Below, piece by piece: positions 26,480-35,143 of a stretch of DNA of 64,000 bases (position 1 is the stretch's first letter; each line of letters opens with the position of its first letter). The position numbers and the translations under genes were made by a program. The DNA lies in NCBI RefSeq assembly GCF_016862395.1, contig NZ_BOMW01000023.1:89227-153226 (forward strand). The letters are read 5' to 3'. The DNA is from Actinoplanes siamensis (GTDB lineage Bacteria; Actinomycetota; Actinomycetes; Mycobacteriales; Micromonosporaceae). The notes beneath the pieces are model-generated. The model was not told the DNA's origin. It made no database searches and saw only the letters and a list, made by a program, of their open reading frames with translations.

Positions 26480-27541
26480 GTGAACCGCAACGCGATACTC
26501 GGCCTCGGCTTGACCGCGGTGCTGGCCACCGCCCTGCTCCCCGCCTGCGGCAAGAACGGGGCGGGGCCAGGCGGAGGGTCGTCCGCGCCGCTGATCGGCG
26601 TCGACTACCCCCGCTCCGACACCGACTTCTGGAACTCGTACATCAAGTACGTGCCCCGGTCGGCCAAGGAGCTGGGTGTCGAGCTCAAGACCACCAACTC
26701 GCAGAACGACATCGCCAGCCTGATCTCCAACGTGCAGACTTTCCAGAGCCAGGGCGTCAAGGGCGTGGTGATGGCCCCGCAGGACACCGCGGCCATCGCC
26801 CCGACCCTGCAGCAGCTGGCCGACAAGAGGATCCCGGTCGTCACCATCGACACCCGGCCCGACACCGGCAAGGTGTTCATGGTCGTCCGGGCCGACAACC
26901 GCGCCTACGGCACGAAGGCCTGCCAGTTCCTCGGCACCAAGCTGGGCGGCAAGGGCAAGGTCGTGATGCTCGAGGGCGGCCTGGACTCGATCAACGGCCG
27001 GGACCGTACCGAGGCCTTCGACGAGTGCATGAAGAAGGACTTCCCCGGGATCACGGTCTTCGGTGAGGCGACGGACTGGAAGGGTGACGTCGCCGCGTCG
27101 AAGCTGCAGACCCGGTTCACCTCGGACCCGGACATCAAGGGCGTCTACATGGAGTCCTCCTTCGCGCTCTCCGGGACCCTGCAGATCCTCAAGCAACGCG
27201 GGCTGCAGGTGCCGGCCACCGACCCCGAGCACGTCTTCATCGTGTCCAACGACGGCATCCCCGAGGAGCTCAAGGACATCGGGGAGGGCCTGATCGACGC
27301 CACGGTCAGCCAGCCGGCCGACCTGTTCGCCAGGTACGGCCTCTACTACGCCAAGGCCGCGATCGAGGGCAAGACCTTCCAGGCCGGCCCCACCGACCAC
27401 GGCAGCACCATCATCCAGGTCCGCGACGGCGTGCTCGAGGACCAGCTCGCCGCACCGCTGGTGACACTCGACGGCGCGAGCATCGGCGGGCAGCCGACGG
27501 TGAGGTTCGACGACAAGTCCCTCTGGGGCAACAACGCATGA
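26480..27541 (+). CDS. Sugar ABC transporter substrate-binding lipoprotein
   Basis: A 353-residue lipoprotein of the ribose/galactose-binding (Peripla_BP_4) class. The signal ends in lipobox LLPAC with Cys at about residue 23. The mature part shows the family signatures IGVDYPRSDTDFWNSY, KGVVMAPQDTAAIAPTLQQL, IPVVTIDTRPD and IVSNDGIPEELKDIG. Start GTG has a GAGGAG site. First gene of the transporter operon; its stop overlaps the ATPase start (ATGA). Given the adjacent dehydratase, L-fucose, L-fuconate or a close sugar is the likely ligand. Confidence 0.9.
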   Translation: MNRNAILGLGLTAVLATALLPACGKNGAGPGGGSSAPLIGVDYPRSDTDFWNSYIKYVPRSAKELGVELKTTNSQNDIASLISNVQTFQSQGVKGVVMAPQDTAAIAPTLQQLADKRIPVVTIDTRPDTGKVFMVVRADNRAYGTKACQFLGTKLGGKGKVVMLEGGLDSINGRDRTEAFDECMKKDFPGITVFGEATDWKGDVAASKLQTRFTSDPDIKGVYMESSFALSGTLQILKQRGLQVPATDPEHVFIVSNDGIPEELKDIGEGLIDATVSQPADLFARYGLYYAKAAIEGKTFQAGPTDHGSTIIQVRDGVLEDQLAAPLVTLDGASIGGQPTVRFDDKSLWGNNA

Positions 27542-29046
27542 GCTCCGAACAGCCCCCCGTCGTCACGGCCACGCACATCACGAAACGGTTCGGCTCGACG
27601 GTCGCGCTGGCCGACTCCGGGATCGTGGTCCGGCCGGGCGAGACGCACGCGCTGGTCGGGCGCAACGGTGCGGGCAAGTCGACGCTGGTCGGCATCCTCA
27701 CCGGGCTGCAGGCGCCGGACGAGGGGACGGTCGCCTTCCACGGCCGGCCGTCCCCGCCCCTGAGCGACCGCGACGCGTGGCGGAGCCTGGTCGCCTGCGT
27801 ATACCAGAAGTCCACCATCATCCCGGAACTGACGGTGGCCGAGAACCTGTTCCTGAATCGGCACACGCGCGGTCCGGGCCGGCTGATCCAGTGGGGTGCG
27901 CTGCGCCGTGACGCCGAGCGGCTGCTGGCCGAGTGGTCGGTCGACGTCGATCCACGCCAGCCGGCCTCGACCCTGTCGGTGGAGCAGCGGCAGTTCGTCG
28001 AGATCGCCCGCGCGCTGTCGTTCGGCGCGCGGTTCATCATCCTCGACGAGCCCACCGCCCAGCTCGACGCCGCCGGCATCGACCGGCTCTTCGCCCGGTT
28101 GAGAAATCTCCGCGAGCAGGGCGTGACGCTGCTGTTCATCAGCCACCACCTGCAGGAGATCTACCAGATCTGCGACCAGGTGACCGTCCTGCGCGACGCG
28201 CGGCACATCGTCACCACCGCGGTGGCGGCGCTGGGCCGCCAGGCGCTGGTCTCGGCGATGACCGGCGAAGACGTGCACCTGCCGACGGCGCCACGGGGGC
28301 GGCGCCCGGCGGACGCGCCGGTCCTGCTGTCGGTCCAGGGCCTGGTGACCCGCTCCGGCGCCGAGATCTCGCTGGAGGCGCTCGCCGGGGAGGTCGTCGG
28401 CATCGCCGGCGGCGGCAGCAGCGGCAAGGTCGAGGTGGCCGAGGCGATCGTCGGCCTGGCCCGGCCGGCGGCCGGCACCGTCACCGTCGACGGCCGCCGC
28501 CTGCGCCCCGGCGACGTACCCGACGCGCTCGACGCCGGCGTCGGCCTCGTGCCGCGGGACCGGCACCGCGAGGGCTTCGTGCCGATGCTGACGATCGCCG
28601 AGAACGTCACGATGACGGTACCGGGCCGCATCCGTCGCCGCGGGCTGCTCTCCCCGGCCCGGCGCGACGCCCTCGCCCGACAGGCCATCGCCGATCTGGC
28701 CATCAAGTCCGACAGCCCGCAGGTGCCGGTGGCCGAGCTGTCCGGCGGCAACCAGCAGAAGGTGGTCATGGGCCGCGCCCTGGCCGGCGATCCCAAGCTG
28801 CTGGTCCTCATCACGCCCACCGCCGGCGTCGACGTGCGCTCCAAACAGACCCTCCTCGGCGTGGTCGAGCAGGTCCGGCAGCGCGGCAGCACCGTCCTGA
28901 TCGTCTCCGACGAACTCGACGACCTCCGGATCTGCGACCGGGTCCTGGTGATGGTCCAGGGCCGGGTCGTCGCCGAGAAGGTGTCCGGCTGGAGCGACAA
29001 CGAACTCGTCGCCACCATGGAAGGGGTCGATCTCGACCATGTCTGA
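27538..29046 (+). CDS. Sugar ABC transporter ATPase, two nucleotide-binding domains
   Basis: A 502-residue RbsA/MglA-type double ATPase. The first domain has Walker A GRNGAGKST, signature LSVEQRQFVEIARAL and Walker B FIILDEPTAQLD. The second has a degenerate Walker A (GGGSSGKVEV) and signature LSGGNQQKVVMGRAL, but its Walker B reads LLVLITPTAGVD, lacking both the Asp and the catalytic Glu. Asymmetric second domains are normal in this family, though loss of the DE pair is notable. It overlaps the binding protein by 4 bp and the permease by 8 bp. Confidence 0.92.
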   Translation: MSSEQPPVVTATHITKRFGSTVALADSGIVVRPGETHALVGRNGAGKSTLVGILTGLQAPDEGTVAFHGRPSPPLSDRDAWRSLVACVYQKSTIIPELTVAENLFLNRHTRGPGRLIQWGALRRDAERLLAEWSVDVDPRQPASTLSVEQRQFVEIARALSFGARFIILDEPTAQLDAAGIDRLFARLRNLREQGVTLLFISHHLQEIYQICDQVTVLRDARHIVTTAVAALGRQALVSAMTGEDVHLPTAPRGRRPADAPVLLSVQGLVTRSGAEISLEALAGEVVGIAGGGSSGKVEVAEAIVGLARPAAGTVTVDGRRLRPGDVPDALDAGVGLVPRDRHREGFVPMLTIAENVTMTVPGRIRRRGLLSPARRDALARQAIADLAIKSDSPQVPVAELSGGNQQKVVMGRALAGDPKLLVLITPTAGVDVRSKQTLLGVVEQVRQRGSTVLIVSDELDDLRICDRVLVMVQGRVVAEKVSGWSDNELVATMEGVDLDHV

Positions 29047-30073
29047 CCCACTGTCCACCGGCACCATCGACCCGCCCGCGCCGGCGGCGGCCACGCCGCG
29101 GCGAGCACCCGCCGTCGCCCGGCTGCGCAACCTCGCGCTGGTGCCGGCGATCATCGTCGTCGCCGTGGTGGGCTTCGTCGTCAACCCGGTGTTCCTCAGC
29201 TCCGACAACGTCATCAACGTGCTGCAGAGCATGTCGGAGATCTCCATCGTCGTGCTGGCCGAGACGATCGTGCTGGTCACCGGCAAGATGGACCTGTCCC
29301 TGGAGTCGACCTTCGGGCTCGCTCCCGGCATCGCGGCCTGGCTCATCGTCGACCCCGCGGTCACCCACGGCCTCGGCCTGCACGTGCTGCCACCGGTCTT
29401 CGCGGTGCCCGTCGTGCTCGCCGTCGGCGCGCTGGTCGGCGCGTTCAACGGCCTGCTCGTCGTCCGGTTCGGGCTCAACGGCTTCATCGTCACCCTCGGC
29501 ATGCTCATCGTGTTGCGCGGCCTGCTGACCGGGATCTCGGGCGGCAAGACGTTCTTCGCCCTGCCGGAATCGATGACGTACCTGGGCTCGGCCGAGTGGT
29601 TCGGCGTACCGGCGTCGGTGTGGCTGTCTCTGCTGCTGTTCGCGGCAGGGATCGTGGTGCTCGGCTACACCCGCCCGGGCCGCGCGCTGTACGCGATCGG
29701 CGGCAACGTGGACGCGGCGCGGGCGGCCGGCATCCGCACCGACCGGATCCTGTGGCTCACCCTGGTAATCGCCGGCACGCTGGCCGCCCTGGCCGGACTG
29801 CTCATCAGCGGCCGCCTGGCCGCCGTGCCGGCCGCGCAGGGCAACGGCGCCATCTTCCAGGTCTTCGCGGCGGCAGTCATCGGCGGCGTCAGCCTCAACG
29901 GCGGCAAGGGCACCCTGTTCGGCGCCTTCACCGGGGTCCTGCTGCTGTTCATGATCATCAACGTGCTGACGCTGGGCGGCGTACCCGCCCAATGGACGAA
30001 CTTCCTCAACGGCGCGGTGATCCTCGTGGCCCTCGTGGTCTCCCGGGTGACCGGCGGCAAGGCGCAGACCTGA
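29039..30073 (+). CDS. Sugar ABC transporter permease (BPD_transp_2)
   Basis: A 344-residue inner-membrane permease with about ten hydrophobic spans after a Pro/Ala-rich cytosolic N-terminus (1-30). Family signatures are VLVTGKMDLSLESTFGL, GFIVTLGMLIVLRG, YAIGGNVDAARAAGIRTDR and FAAAVIGGVSLNGGKGTLFG. It belongs to the RbsC/XylH class and pairs with the double ATPase. The gene is translationally coupled to the ATPase. Confidence 0.92.
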   Translation: MSDPLSTGTIDPPAPAAATPRRAPAVARLRNLALVPAIIVVAVVGFVVNPVFLSSDNVINVLQSMSEISIVVLAETIVLVTGKMDLSLESTFGLAPGIAAWLIVDPAVTHGLGLHVLPPVFAVPVVLAVGALVGAFNGLLVVRFGLNGFIVTLGMLIVLRGLLTGISGGKTFFALPESMTYLGSAEWFGVPASVWLSLLLFAAGIVVLGYTRPGRALYAIGGNVDAARAAGIRTDRILWLTLVIAGTLAALAGLLISGRLAAVPAAQGNGAIFQVFAAAVIGGVSLNGGKGTLFGAFTGVLLLFMIINVLTLGGVPAQWTNFLNGAVILVALVVSRVTGGKAQT

Positions 30074-30115
30074 CCATCCCCGGCCCGCGTGCGGCTCGAC
30101 CCACCTTGGAGCACC

Positions 30116-31423
30116 GTGACTGAGCGCATCTCGTCCGTCGACGTCCTCGACGTACGGTTCCCGACCTCGCGGCACCGCGACGGTTCCGACGCGATGAACC
30201 CGTTCCCCGACTACTCCGCGGCGTACGTCGTGCTGCACACCACCGGCGGAGCCAGCGGCCACGGCCTGGTCTTCACCGTCGGGCGTGGCACGGAGATCCA
30301 GGTCGCGGCCGTGCGCTCGCTCGCCGCCATGGTGACCGGGCTGGCTGTCGACGACCTCGTCGCCGACCCCGGCGCGCTGGCCCGCCGCCTCATCGGCGAC
30401 AGCCAGATCCGCTGGCTGGGCCCGGAGAAGGGCGTGGTCCACATGGCCGCCGGCGGGCTGGTCAACGCCGTGTGGGACCTGGCCGCCCGCCGCGCGGGCA
30501 AGCCGCTGTGGCAGCTGCTGGCCGGGCTGTCCCCGGAGGCCCTCGTCGCGCAGATCGACTTCCGCTACCTGCGCGACGCGCTGACCGAGGACGAGGCCCT
30601 GGCGCTGCTGCGGGCCGGGGTCGAGAGCCGGGCCAACCGCGAGCGCGTCCTGCTCGACGAGGGTTACCCCGCCTACACCACCACCCCGGGCTGGCTCGGC
30701 TACGACGATGAGAAGCTCGAGCGGCTGTGCGCGGAGGCGGTCGAGGCCGGGTACCGGCTCATCAAGCTCAAGGTCGGCGGGAACCTCGCCGACGACGTCC
30801 GGCGGATGGGAATCGCCCGGGCGGCCGTCGGGCCGGACGTGCGCATCGCCGTCGACGCCAACCAGATCTGGGGGGTACCGGACGCCATCCGATGGATGCG
30901 CGAGCTCGACCGGTTCGCGCCGTACTGGATCGAGGAACCGACCTCGCCCGACGACGTCCTCGGCCACGCCGCGGTCCGCCGGGCCGTGGCCCCGGTCAAG
31001 GTGGCCACCGGCGAGCACGTCCACAACGCGGTGATGTTCAAGCAGCTGCTGCAGGCCGAGGCGGTGGACGTCGTGCAGATCGATGCCTGCCGGGTCGGCG
31101 GGGTCAACGAGAACCTGGCCATCCTGCTGCTCGCGGCCAAGTTCGGCGTGCCGGTCTGCCCGCACGCGGGCGGGGTCGGGCTGTGCGAGCTCGTGCAGCA
31201 CCTGGCGATGTTCGATTACGTCGCGGTCAGCGGCACCACCGACAACCGCTACATCGAGTACGTCGACCACCTCCACGAGCACTTCACCGACCCGGTACGC
31301 ATCCGCGCCGGCCGCTACGTCACGCCGACCGCCGCGGGCATGAGCGCCGAGATCGTCCCGGCCACGCTGCAGGCGTACCGCTTCCCCGACGGCCCCGAGT
31401 GGGCGATCGGCGCCGCGGCATGA
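30116..31423 (+). CDS. fucD: L-fuconate dehydratase (enolase superfamily)
   Basis: A 435-residue mandelate-racemase-subgroup enzyme. Diagnostic strings shared with characterised L-fuconate dehydratases are [54 protein letters not shown] and [18 protein letters not shown]. Catalytic and metal residues are visible: KLKVGG lysine, VDANQ Asp, IEEPTSPDD Glu, TGEH Glu and the HAGG His. It converts L-fuconate to 2-keto-3-deoxy-L-fuconate. GTG start with TTGGAG site; 42 bp after the permease. It overlaps the amidohydrolase by 4 bp. Confidence 0.92.
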   Translation: MTERISSVDVLDVRFPTSRHRDGSDAMNPFPDYSAAYVVLHTTGGASGHGLVFTVGRGTEIQVAAVRSLAAMVTGLAVDDLVADPGALARRLIGDSQIRWLGPEKGVVHMAAGGLVNAVWDLAARRAGKPLWQLLAGLSPEALVAQIDFRYLRDALTEDEALALLRAGVESRANRERVLLDEGYPAYTTTPGWLGYDDEKLERLCAEAVEAGYRLIKLKVGGNLADDVRRMGIARAAVGPDVRIAVDANQIWGVPDAIRWMRELDRFAPYWIEEPTSPDDVLGHAAVRRAVAPVKVATGEHVHNAVMFKQLLQAEAVDVVQIDACRVGGVNENLAILLLAAKFGVPVCPHAGGVGLCELVQHLAMFDYVAVSGTTDNRYIEYVDHLHEHFTDPVRIRAGRYVTPTAAGMSAEIVPATLQAYRFPDGPEWAIGAAA

Positions 31424-32286
31424 TCATCGACGCCCACCACCACCTGTGGCAGCCGGAGCGCGGCTACGCCTGGCTCGACGAGCCCGGCCTGGAGGCGATC
31501 CGCCGGCCGTTCACCCCGGGGGACCTGACCGCCGAGCTGAACGTCAACGGCATCGACGCGACCGTGCTGGTGGAAGGCGGGCGCTGCCACCCGGACGAGG
31601 CTGCCGACCTGCTCGCCTGGGCCGCGGACACCCCGCCCATCGCCGGCGTGGTCGCCTGGATCGACATCGCCGCGCCCGACGTGGCCGGGACCGTGCGGCG
31701 CTACCGGGGGCTGCGCGGCGGCGAGCGGCTCGTCGGCCTGCGGGCGCAGGTGCAGGGCGAGCCGGACCCCGACTACCTCGACCGTGCGGACGTGCGGCGG
31801 GGCCTGGCCGAGGTCGCCGCCGCCGGGCTCGTCTTCGACCTCGTCGTGCGGGCCGACCATCTGCCGTCCGCCGCGCGGGCCGCCGGGGCCCTCCCGCAGC
31901 TGCGGTTCGTCCTGGATCATCTCGGCAAGCCCCGGATCGACGACGGCCCGGCCGGGCTGGACCGGTGGCGGGACGGATTCACCGCCCTGGCCGCCAACGA
32001 CAACGTCGCCTGCAAGCTGTCCGGGATGGTCACCGAGGCCGGCCCGCGGTGGACGCCGGAGGATCTGGCCCCGTTCGTCGCGGTGGCGCTCGACGCGTTC
32101 GGCCCCGATCGTCTGATGTTCGGCTCGGACTGGCCGGTCTGTCTGCTCGCCTCGGACTACGGCGGCGTGCGGCGCGCCTTGGAGCTGGCCCTGCCGTCCC
32201 TCATGGCGGCCGAGCTCGACGCGATCTACGCCGGCACCGCGACGCGGATCTACGGGTTGGCCGATCGGCTCGGGCGGCTGCGGTGA
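31420..32286 (+). CDS. Amidohydrolase_2 family lactonase (probable L-fuconolactonase)
   Basis: A 288-residue TIM-barrel hydrolase (PF04909 type). Metal-binding motif DAHHHLWQP opens the protein, with further His in [11 protein letters not shown] and Asp in MFGSDWPVC. This architecture is that of fuconolactonase-like enzymes, which open L-fucono-lactone to L-fuconate. The ATGA overlap with the L-fuconate dehydratase gene supports consecutive steps of one pathway. The exact lactone specificity is inferred from context. Confidence 0.87.
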   Translation: MIIDAHHHLWQPERGYAWLDEPGLEAIRRPFTPGDLTAELNVNGIDATVLVEGGRCHPDEAADLLAWAADTPPIAGVVAWIDIAAPDVAGTVRRYRGLRGGERLVGLRAQVQGEPDPDYLDRADVRRGLAEVAAAGLVFDLVVRADHLPSAARAAGALPQLRFVLDHLGKPRIDDGPAGLDRWRDGFTALAANDNVACKLSGMVTEAGPRWTPEDLAPFVAVALDAFGPDRLMFGSDWPVCLLASDYGGVRRALELALPSLMAAELDAIYAGTATRIYGLADRLGRLR

Positions 32287-32294
32287 GGAGGCGA

Positions 32295-32987
32295 TCAGCC
32301 CTGCTCGCCGGCGGACAGGACGGTCCGCAGCCACGCCTCGGACGTGTTGACGTGCATCAGGGCGCTGGCGTGGGCCAGCGACGGGTCGCGGGCCCGCAGC
32401 GCCCGGTAGATCGCGTCGTGCTCCTCGATGGTGGTGTGGGCCGAGTTGCCCTCGATGAGGCCCCGCCACACCCGGGCCCGGACCGTCCGGCTGGACAGTC
32501 CGTCCATGAGCGAGGTCAGCGTCTCGTTACCGGTGGCGGTGATGACCGTGCGGTGGAACTCGGTGTCGACCTGGATCAGCTTCTCGTGGTCGTCGGCCGC
32601 GGCCCGCATGTCGTCGAGCAGCCGGCGCAGTTCGTCGAGGCTGTCGTCGGACATGCGCAGCGCGGCCACGCTCGTCGCGACGGGCTCGAGCATCCGGCGG
32701 ACCTCCATCACCTCCAGCAGCGTGTCGTCCTGCAGCAGCTCGACGGCCAGGCCGAGCCCCTCCAGCAGCAGCCGCGGGGCGAGGCTGGTCACGTAGGTCC
32801 CGTCGCCGCGGCGCACGTCCAGGACCCGGGCCGACTCCAGCGCCTTGACGGCTTCGCGGACCCCGCTGCGCGACAGACCCATCTGGGCGGCGAGCTGCGG
32901 CTCGGGTGGCAGCCGGGAGCCCGGCGGCAGCTCGCCACTCTGGATCATGCTCCGGATCCGGGTGATCGCCTCATCGGTCAGTGCCAC
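32295..32987 (-). CDS. GntR-family (FadR subfamily) regulator of the fuconate regulon
   Basis: A 230-residue repressor. The N-terminal winged HTH (about 5-70) has LPPGSRLPPEPQLAAQMGLSRSGVREAVKALESARVLDVRRGDGTYV. The helical FCD effector domain (about 85-220) has the metal/ligand His residues in DTEFHRTVI, EEHDAIYRAL and HVNTSE. It starts at GTG with an AAGGAG site. It is divergent from the alcohol dehydrogenase gene across the palindrome at 33027-33037, so it probably represses itself, that gene and the transporter operon. The effector is probably a pathway intermediate. Confidence 0.9.
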   Translation of the reverse strand: MALTDEAITRIRSMIQSGELPPGSRLPPEPQLAAQMGLSRSGVREAVKALESARVLDVRRGDGTYVTSLAPRLLLEGLGLAVELLQDDTLLEVMEVRRMLEPVATSVAALRMSDDSLDELRRLLDDMRAAADDHEKLIQVDTEFHRTVITATGNETLTSLMDGLSSRTVRARVWRGLIEGNSAHTTIEEHDAIYRALRARDPSLAHASALMHVNTSEAWLRTVLSAGEQG

Positions 32988-33026
32988 AAGCCACTCCTTC
33001 GTACCGCGCCGACGACCACTATAAAG

Positions 33027-33037
33027 ACATCTGATGT
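33027..33037. promoter_or_regulatory. Putative GntR (FadR-type) operator 3, perfect palindrome
   Basis: ACATCTGATGT, a perfect 11-bp palindrome around a central T, preceded by TATAAAG. It sits between the divergent GntR and dehydrogenase genes (40 and 62 bp from the two starts). It matches the copies at 26194 and 26290. Confidence 0.7.
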
Positions 33038-33098
33038 TTGCAGGAGGATCGGGCATGAAGCATCGGCGGCAGGTCTGGCGCCTGAGCGAGGAGACCCC

Positions 33099-34124
33099 AT
33101 GACGCGTGCGGCGTACTACCTCGGCGAACGCACCTTCGCCGTCCGCGAGTCCGAGCCCGTGCCGCCGGGGCCCGGTGAGGTGCGCATCGACGTCGCCTAC
33201 ACCGGTATCTGCGGCACCGACCTGCACATCCTGCACGGCGCGATGGATCACCGGGTCCGGACGCCGGGCGTCATCGGACACGAGATGTCGGGCCGGATCG
33301 CCGAGCTCGGCCAGGACGTGGCGGGCCTCAGCGTCGGCGATCCGGTGACCGTGATGCCGCTGGAGTGGTGCGGCCGGTGCCCGGCCTGCCGGACCGGGAA
33401 CAGCCACATCTGCCATCGCCTCAACTTCGTCGGCATCGACTCGACCGGGTCGATGCAGCGCTCGTGGACCGTGTCGACCCGCATCGTCGTGCCATTGCCC
33501 GCGGGGCTGCCGCTGCGGCATGCCGCGCTCATCGAGCCGACCGCCGTGGCGGTGCACGACGTGCGGCGGTCCCGGCTCACCGCAGGCGAGCACGCGGTCG
33601 TCATCGGGGCCGGGCCGGTCGGGCTGCTCATCGGCAAGGTGGCCCAGGCCGCCGGCGCCTCGGTGACCGTCGTGGAGCTCGACCCCCGTCGCCGCTCGGT
33701 CGCCGAGCGCATCGGCCTGAGCGCTGTCGACCCGGCCGCGGTCGACCTCCCCGCGCTGGTCCAGGACACGACGGACGGCGCCGGGGCCGAGGTGGTGTTC
33801 GAGGTCTCCGGCTCGGCCGCCGGCGTGCGGACCGCGACGGACCTGCTCGCCGTGCGCGGCCGGCTGGTCGTGGTGGCGATCCACCCGGCCCCGCGCGAGG
33901 TCGACCTGCACCGGGTCTTCTGGCGCGAGCTGGAGATGATCGGCGTGCGCGTCTATCAGCGCGAGGACTACGTGGAGGCCGCCCGCCTGGTTCACCAGGG
34001 GCTCGTGCCGGCCGATGCGCTCATCTCGCGCGTCGTACCGCTCGACGACGTCGCCGAGGCGTTCGCCGCGCTGGAGTCCGGCGGCGACGTCAAGGTGCTG
34101 CTCGACTGCGGAGGCGAGGCATGA
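33099..34124 (+). CDS. Zinc-dependent alcohol/sugar dehydrogenase (MDR family)
   Basis: A 341-residue medium-chain dehydrogenase. Catalytic zinc ligands are Cys in GICGTD and His-Glu in GHEMSG. The structural-zinc Cys quartet is CGRCPACRTGNSHIC. The NAD-binding Rossmann motif is VIGAGPVGLL, and ELDPRRR suggests NAD preference. It resembles sorbitol/threonine dehydrogenases. In this cluster it could oxidise L-fucose or 2-keto-3-deoxy-L-fuconate; the sequence alone does not decide. It is preceded by the GntR operator and overlaps the SDR gene by 4 bp. Confidence 0.88.
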   Translation: MTRAAYYLGERTFAVRESEPVPPGPGEVRIDVAYTGICGTDLHILHGAMDHRVRTPGVIGHEMSGRIAELGQDVAGLSVGDPVTVMPLEWCGRCPACRTGNSHICHRLNFVGIDSTGSMQRSWTVSTRIVVPLPAGLPLRHAALIEPTAVAVHDVRRSRLTAGEHAVVIGAGPVGLLIGKVAQAAGASVTVVELDPRRRSVAERIGLSAVDPAAVDLPALVQDTTDGAGAEVVFEVSGSAAGVRTATDLLAVRGRLVVVAIHPAPREVDLHRVFWRELEMIGVRVYQREDYVEAARLVHQGLVPADALISRVVPLDDVAEAFAALESGGDVKVLLDCGGEA

Positions 34125-34882
34125 ACCCGTTCGACCTGTCCGGACGGCTGGCCGTGGTGACCGGAAGCCGGCGCGGCATCGGGCTGGCGATGGCCGAGGC
34201 GCTCGCCGCGGCCGGCGCGGACATCATCGGTGTCAGCGCCTCGCTGGAGCCCAGCGGCAGCGAGGCCGAAGCGCGGGTCGCAGCCCAGGGCCGGACCTTC
34301 ACCCCGATCAGGGCGGATCTGGCGGACCGGGCCGGCGTCCGCGAACTCGCCGCCCGGCTGCGTGACCACAACCCCCCGGTGGACATCCTGGTCAACAACG
34401 CCGGGACGATCCGCCGCGCCCCGGCGGCCGAGCACCCCGACGAGGACTGGAACCACGTGCTGGAGGTCGACCTCTCATCCCAGTTCGTACTCGCCCGCGA
34501 GGTCGGGCGGACCATGCTGCGGCAGGGCGCGGGGCGCATCATCTTCACCGCGTCGATGCTGAGCTTCCAAGGCGGCATCACCGTGCCCGGCTATGCCGCC
34601 GCCAAGTCCGGCATCGCCGGCCTGACCCGTGCCCTGGCCAACGAGTGGGCCGGGCGCGGCGTGAACGTCAACGCCATCGCACCCGGCTACATCGCCACCG
34701 ACAACACGCGCGCCCTGCAGGACAACCCCGAGCGGAGCCGGGCGATCCTCGACCGGATCCCCGCCGGGCGCTGGGGTGAGCCCGCCGACCTCGGCGGGGT
34801 CACGGTGTTCCTGGCCTCGGACGCCGCTCGCTACGTCCACGGCGCCGTCATTCCGGTCGACGGGGGCTGGCTGGCCCGCTGA
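34121..34882 (+). CDS. SDR, KduD-like (2-keto-3-deoxy-sugar-acid dehydrogenase type)
   Basis: A 253-residue classical SDR: TGSRRGIG cofactor loop (about 14-21), NNAG (about 88-91), catalytic Ser in TASMLSFQGG, Tyr-Lys in YAAAKSG, then LANEWAGRGVNVNAIAPGYIATDNT. The similarity is to 2-deoxy-D-gluconate 3-dehydrogenase (KduD). Together with the dehydratase, an oxidation of 2-keto-3-deoxy-L-fuconate to the 2,4-diketo acid is the most likely step (inference). It is translationally coupled to the zinc dehydrogenase. Confidence 0.87.
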   Translation: MNPFDLSGRLAVVTGSRRGIGLAMAEALAAAGADIIGVSASLEPSGSEAEARVAAQGRTFTPIRADLADRAGVRELAARLRDHNPPVDILVNNAGTIRRAPAAEHPDEDWNHVLEVDLSSQFVLAREVGRTMLRQGAGRIIFTASMLSFQGGITVPGYAAAKSGIAGLTRALANEWAGRGVNVNAIAPGYIATDNTRALQDNPERSRAILDRIPAGRWGEPADLGGVTVFLASDAARYVHGAVIPVDGGWLAR

Positions 34883-34896
34883 GCCGATTACGGGCA

Positions 34897-34933
34897 CGGC
34901 CCCGGCTCCCACCGCGAACCGGGGGCGGGGCCG
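34897..34933 (+). terminator. Possible hairpin terminator of the fuconate regulon
   Basis: CGGCCCCG pairs with CGGGGCCG (8 bp) across a 21-base loop that can fold further. It starts 15 bases after the SDR stop. No T-run. Confidence 0.45.
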
Positions 34934-35143
34934 GGGAAGCCCCCGGCTGTCAGCGTTCTCGCGATCACTTGAAGCGGCCGACCCTACTGCGGTGCCGGTG
35001 TCGTCGTCACGTTCCGTCTCGGGTGGTCAACGCGACGCGGTCACCAGTGGGCGACCCACACCACCACAATTCGTGATTTTTGTCATGCGAAGCCGGCAGT
35101 CTTCACCGGGCTGATCTTTGGCCGATGGAAGGACGTGTCGTTC

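Noticed and set aside
30727..31420. Second open frame inside the fuconate dehydratase gene running into the amidohydrolase
   Set aside because: It is a +1 shadow with Arg/Gly-rich composition; the enolase frame carries all catalytic motifs, and the amidohydrolase starts at its own ATG.
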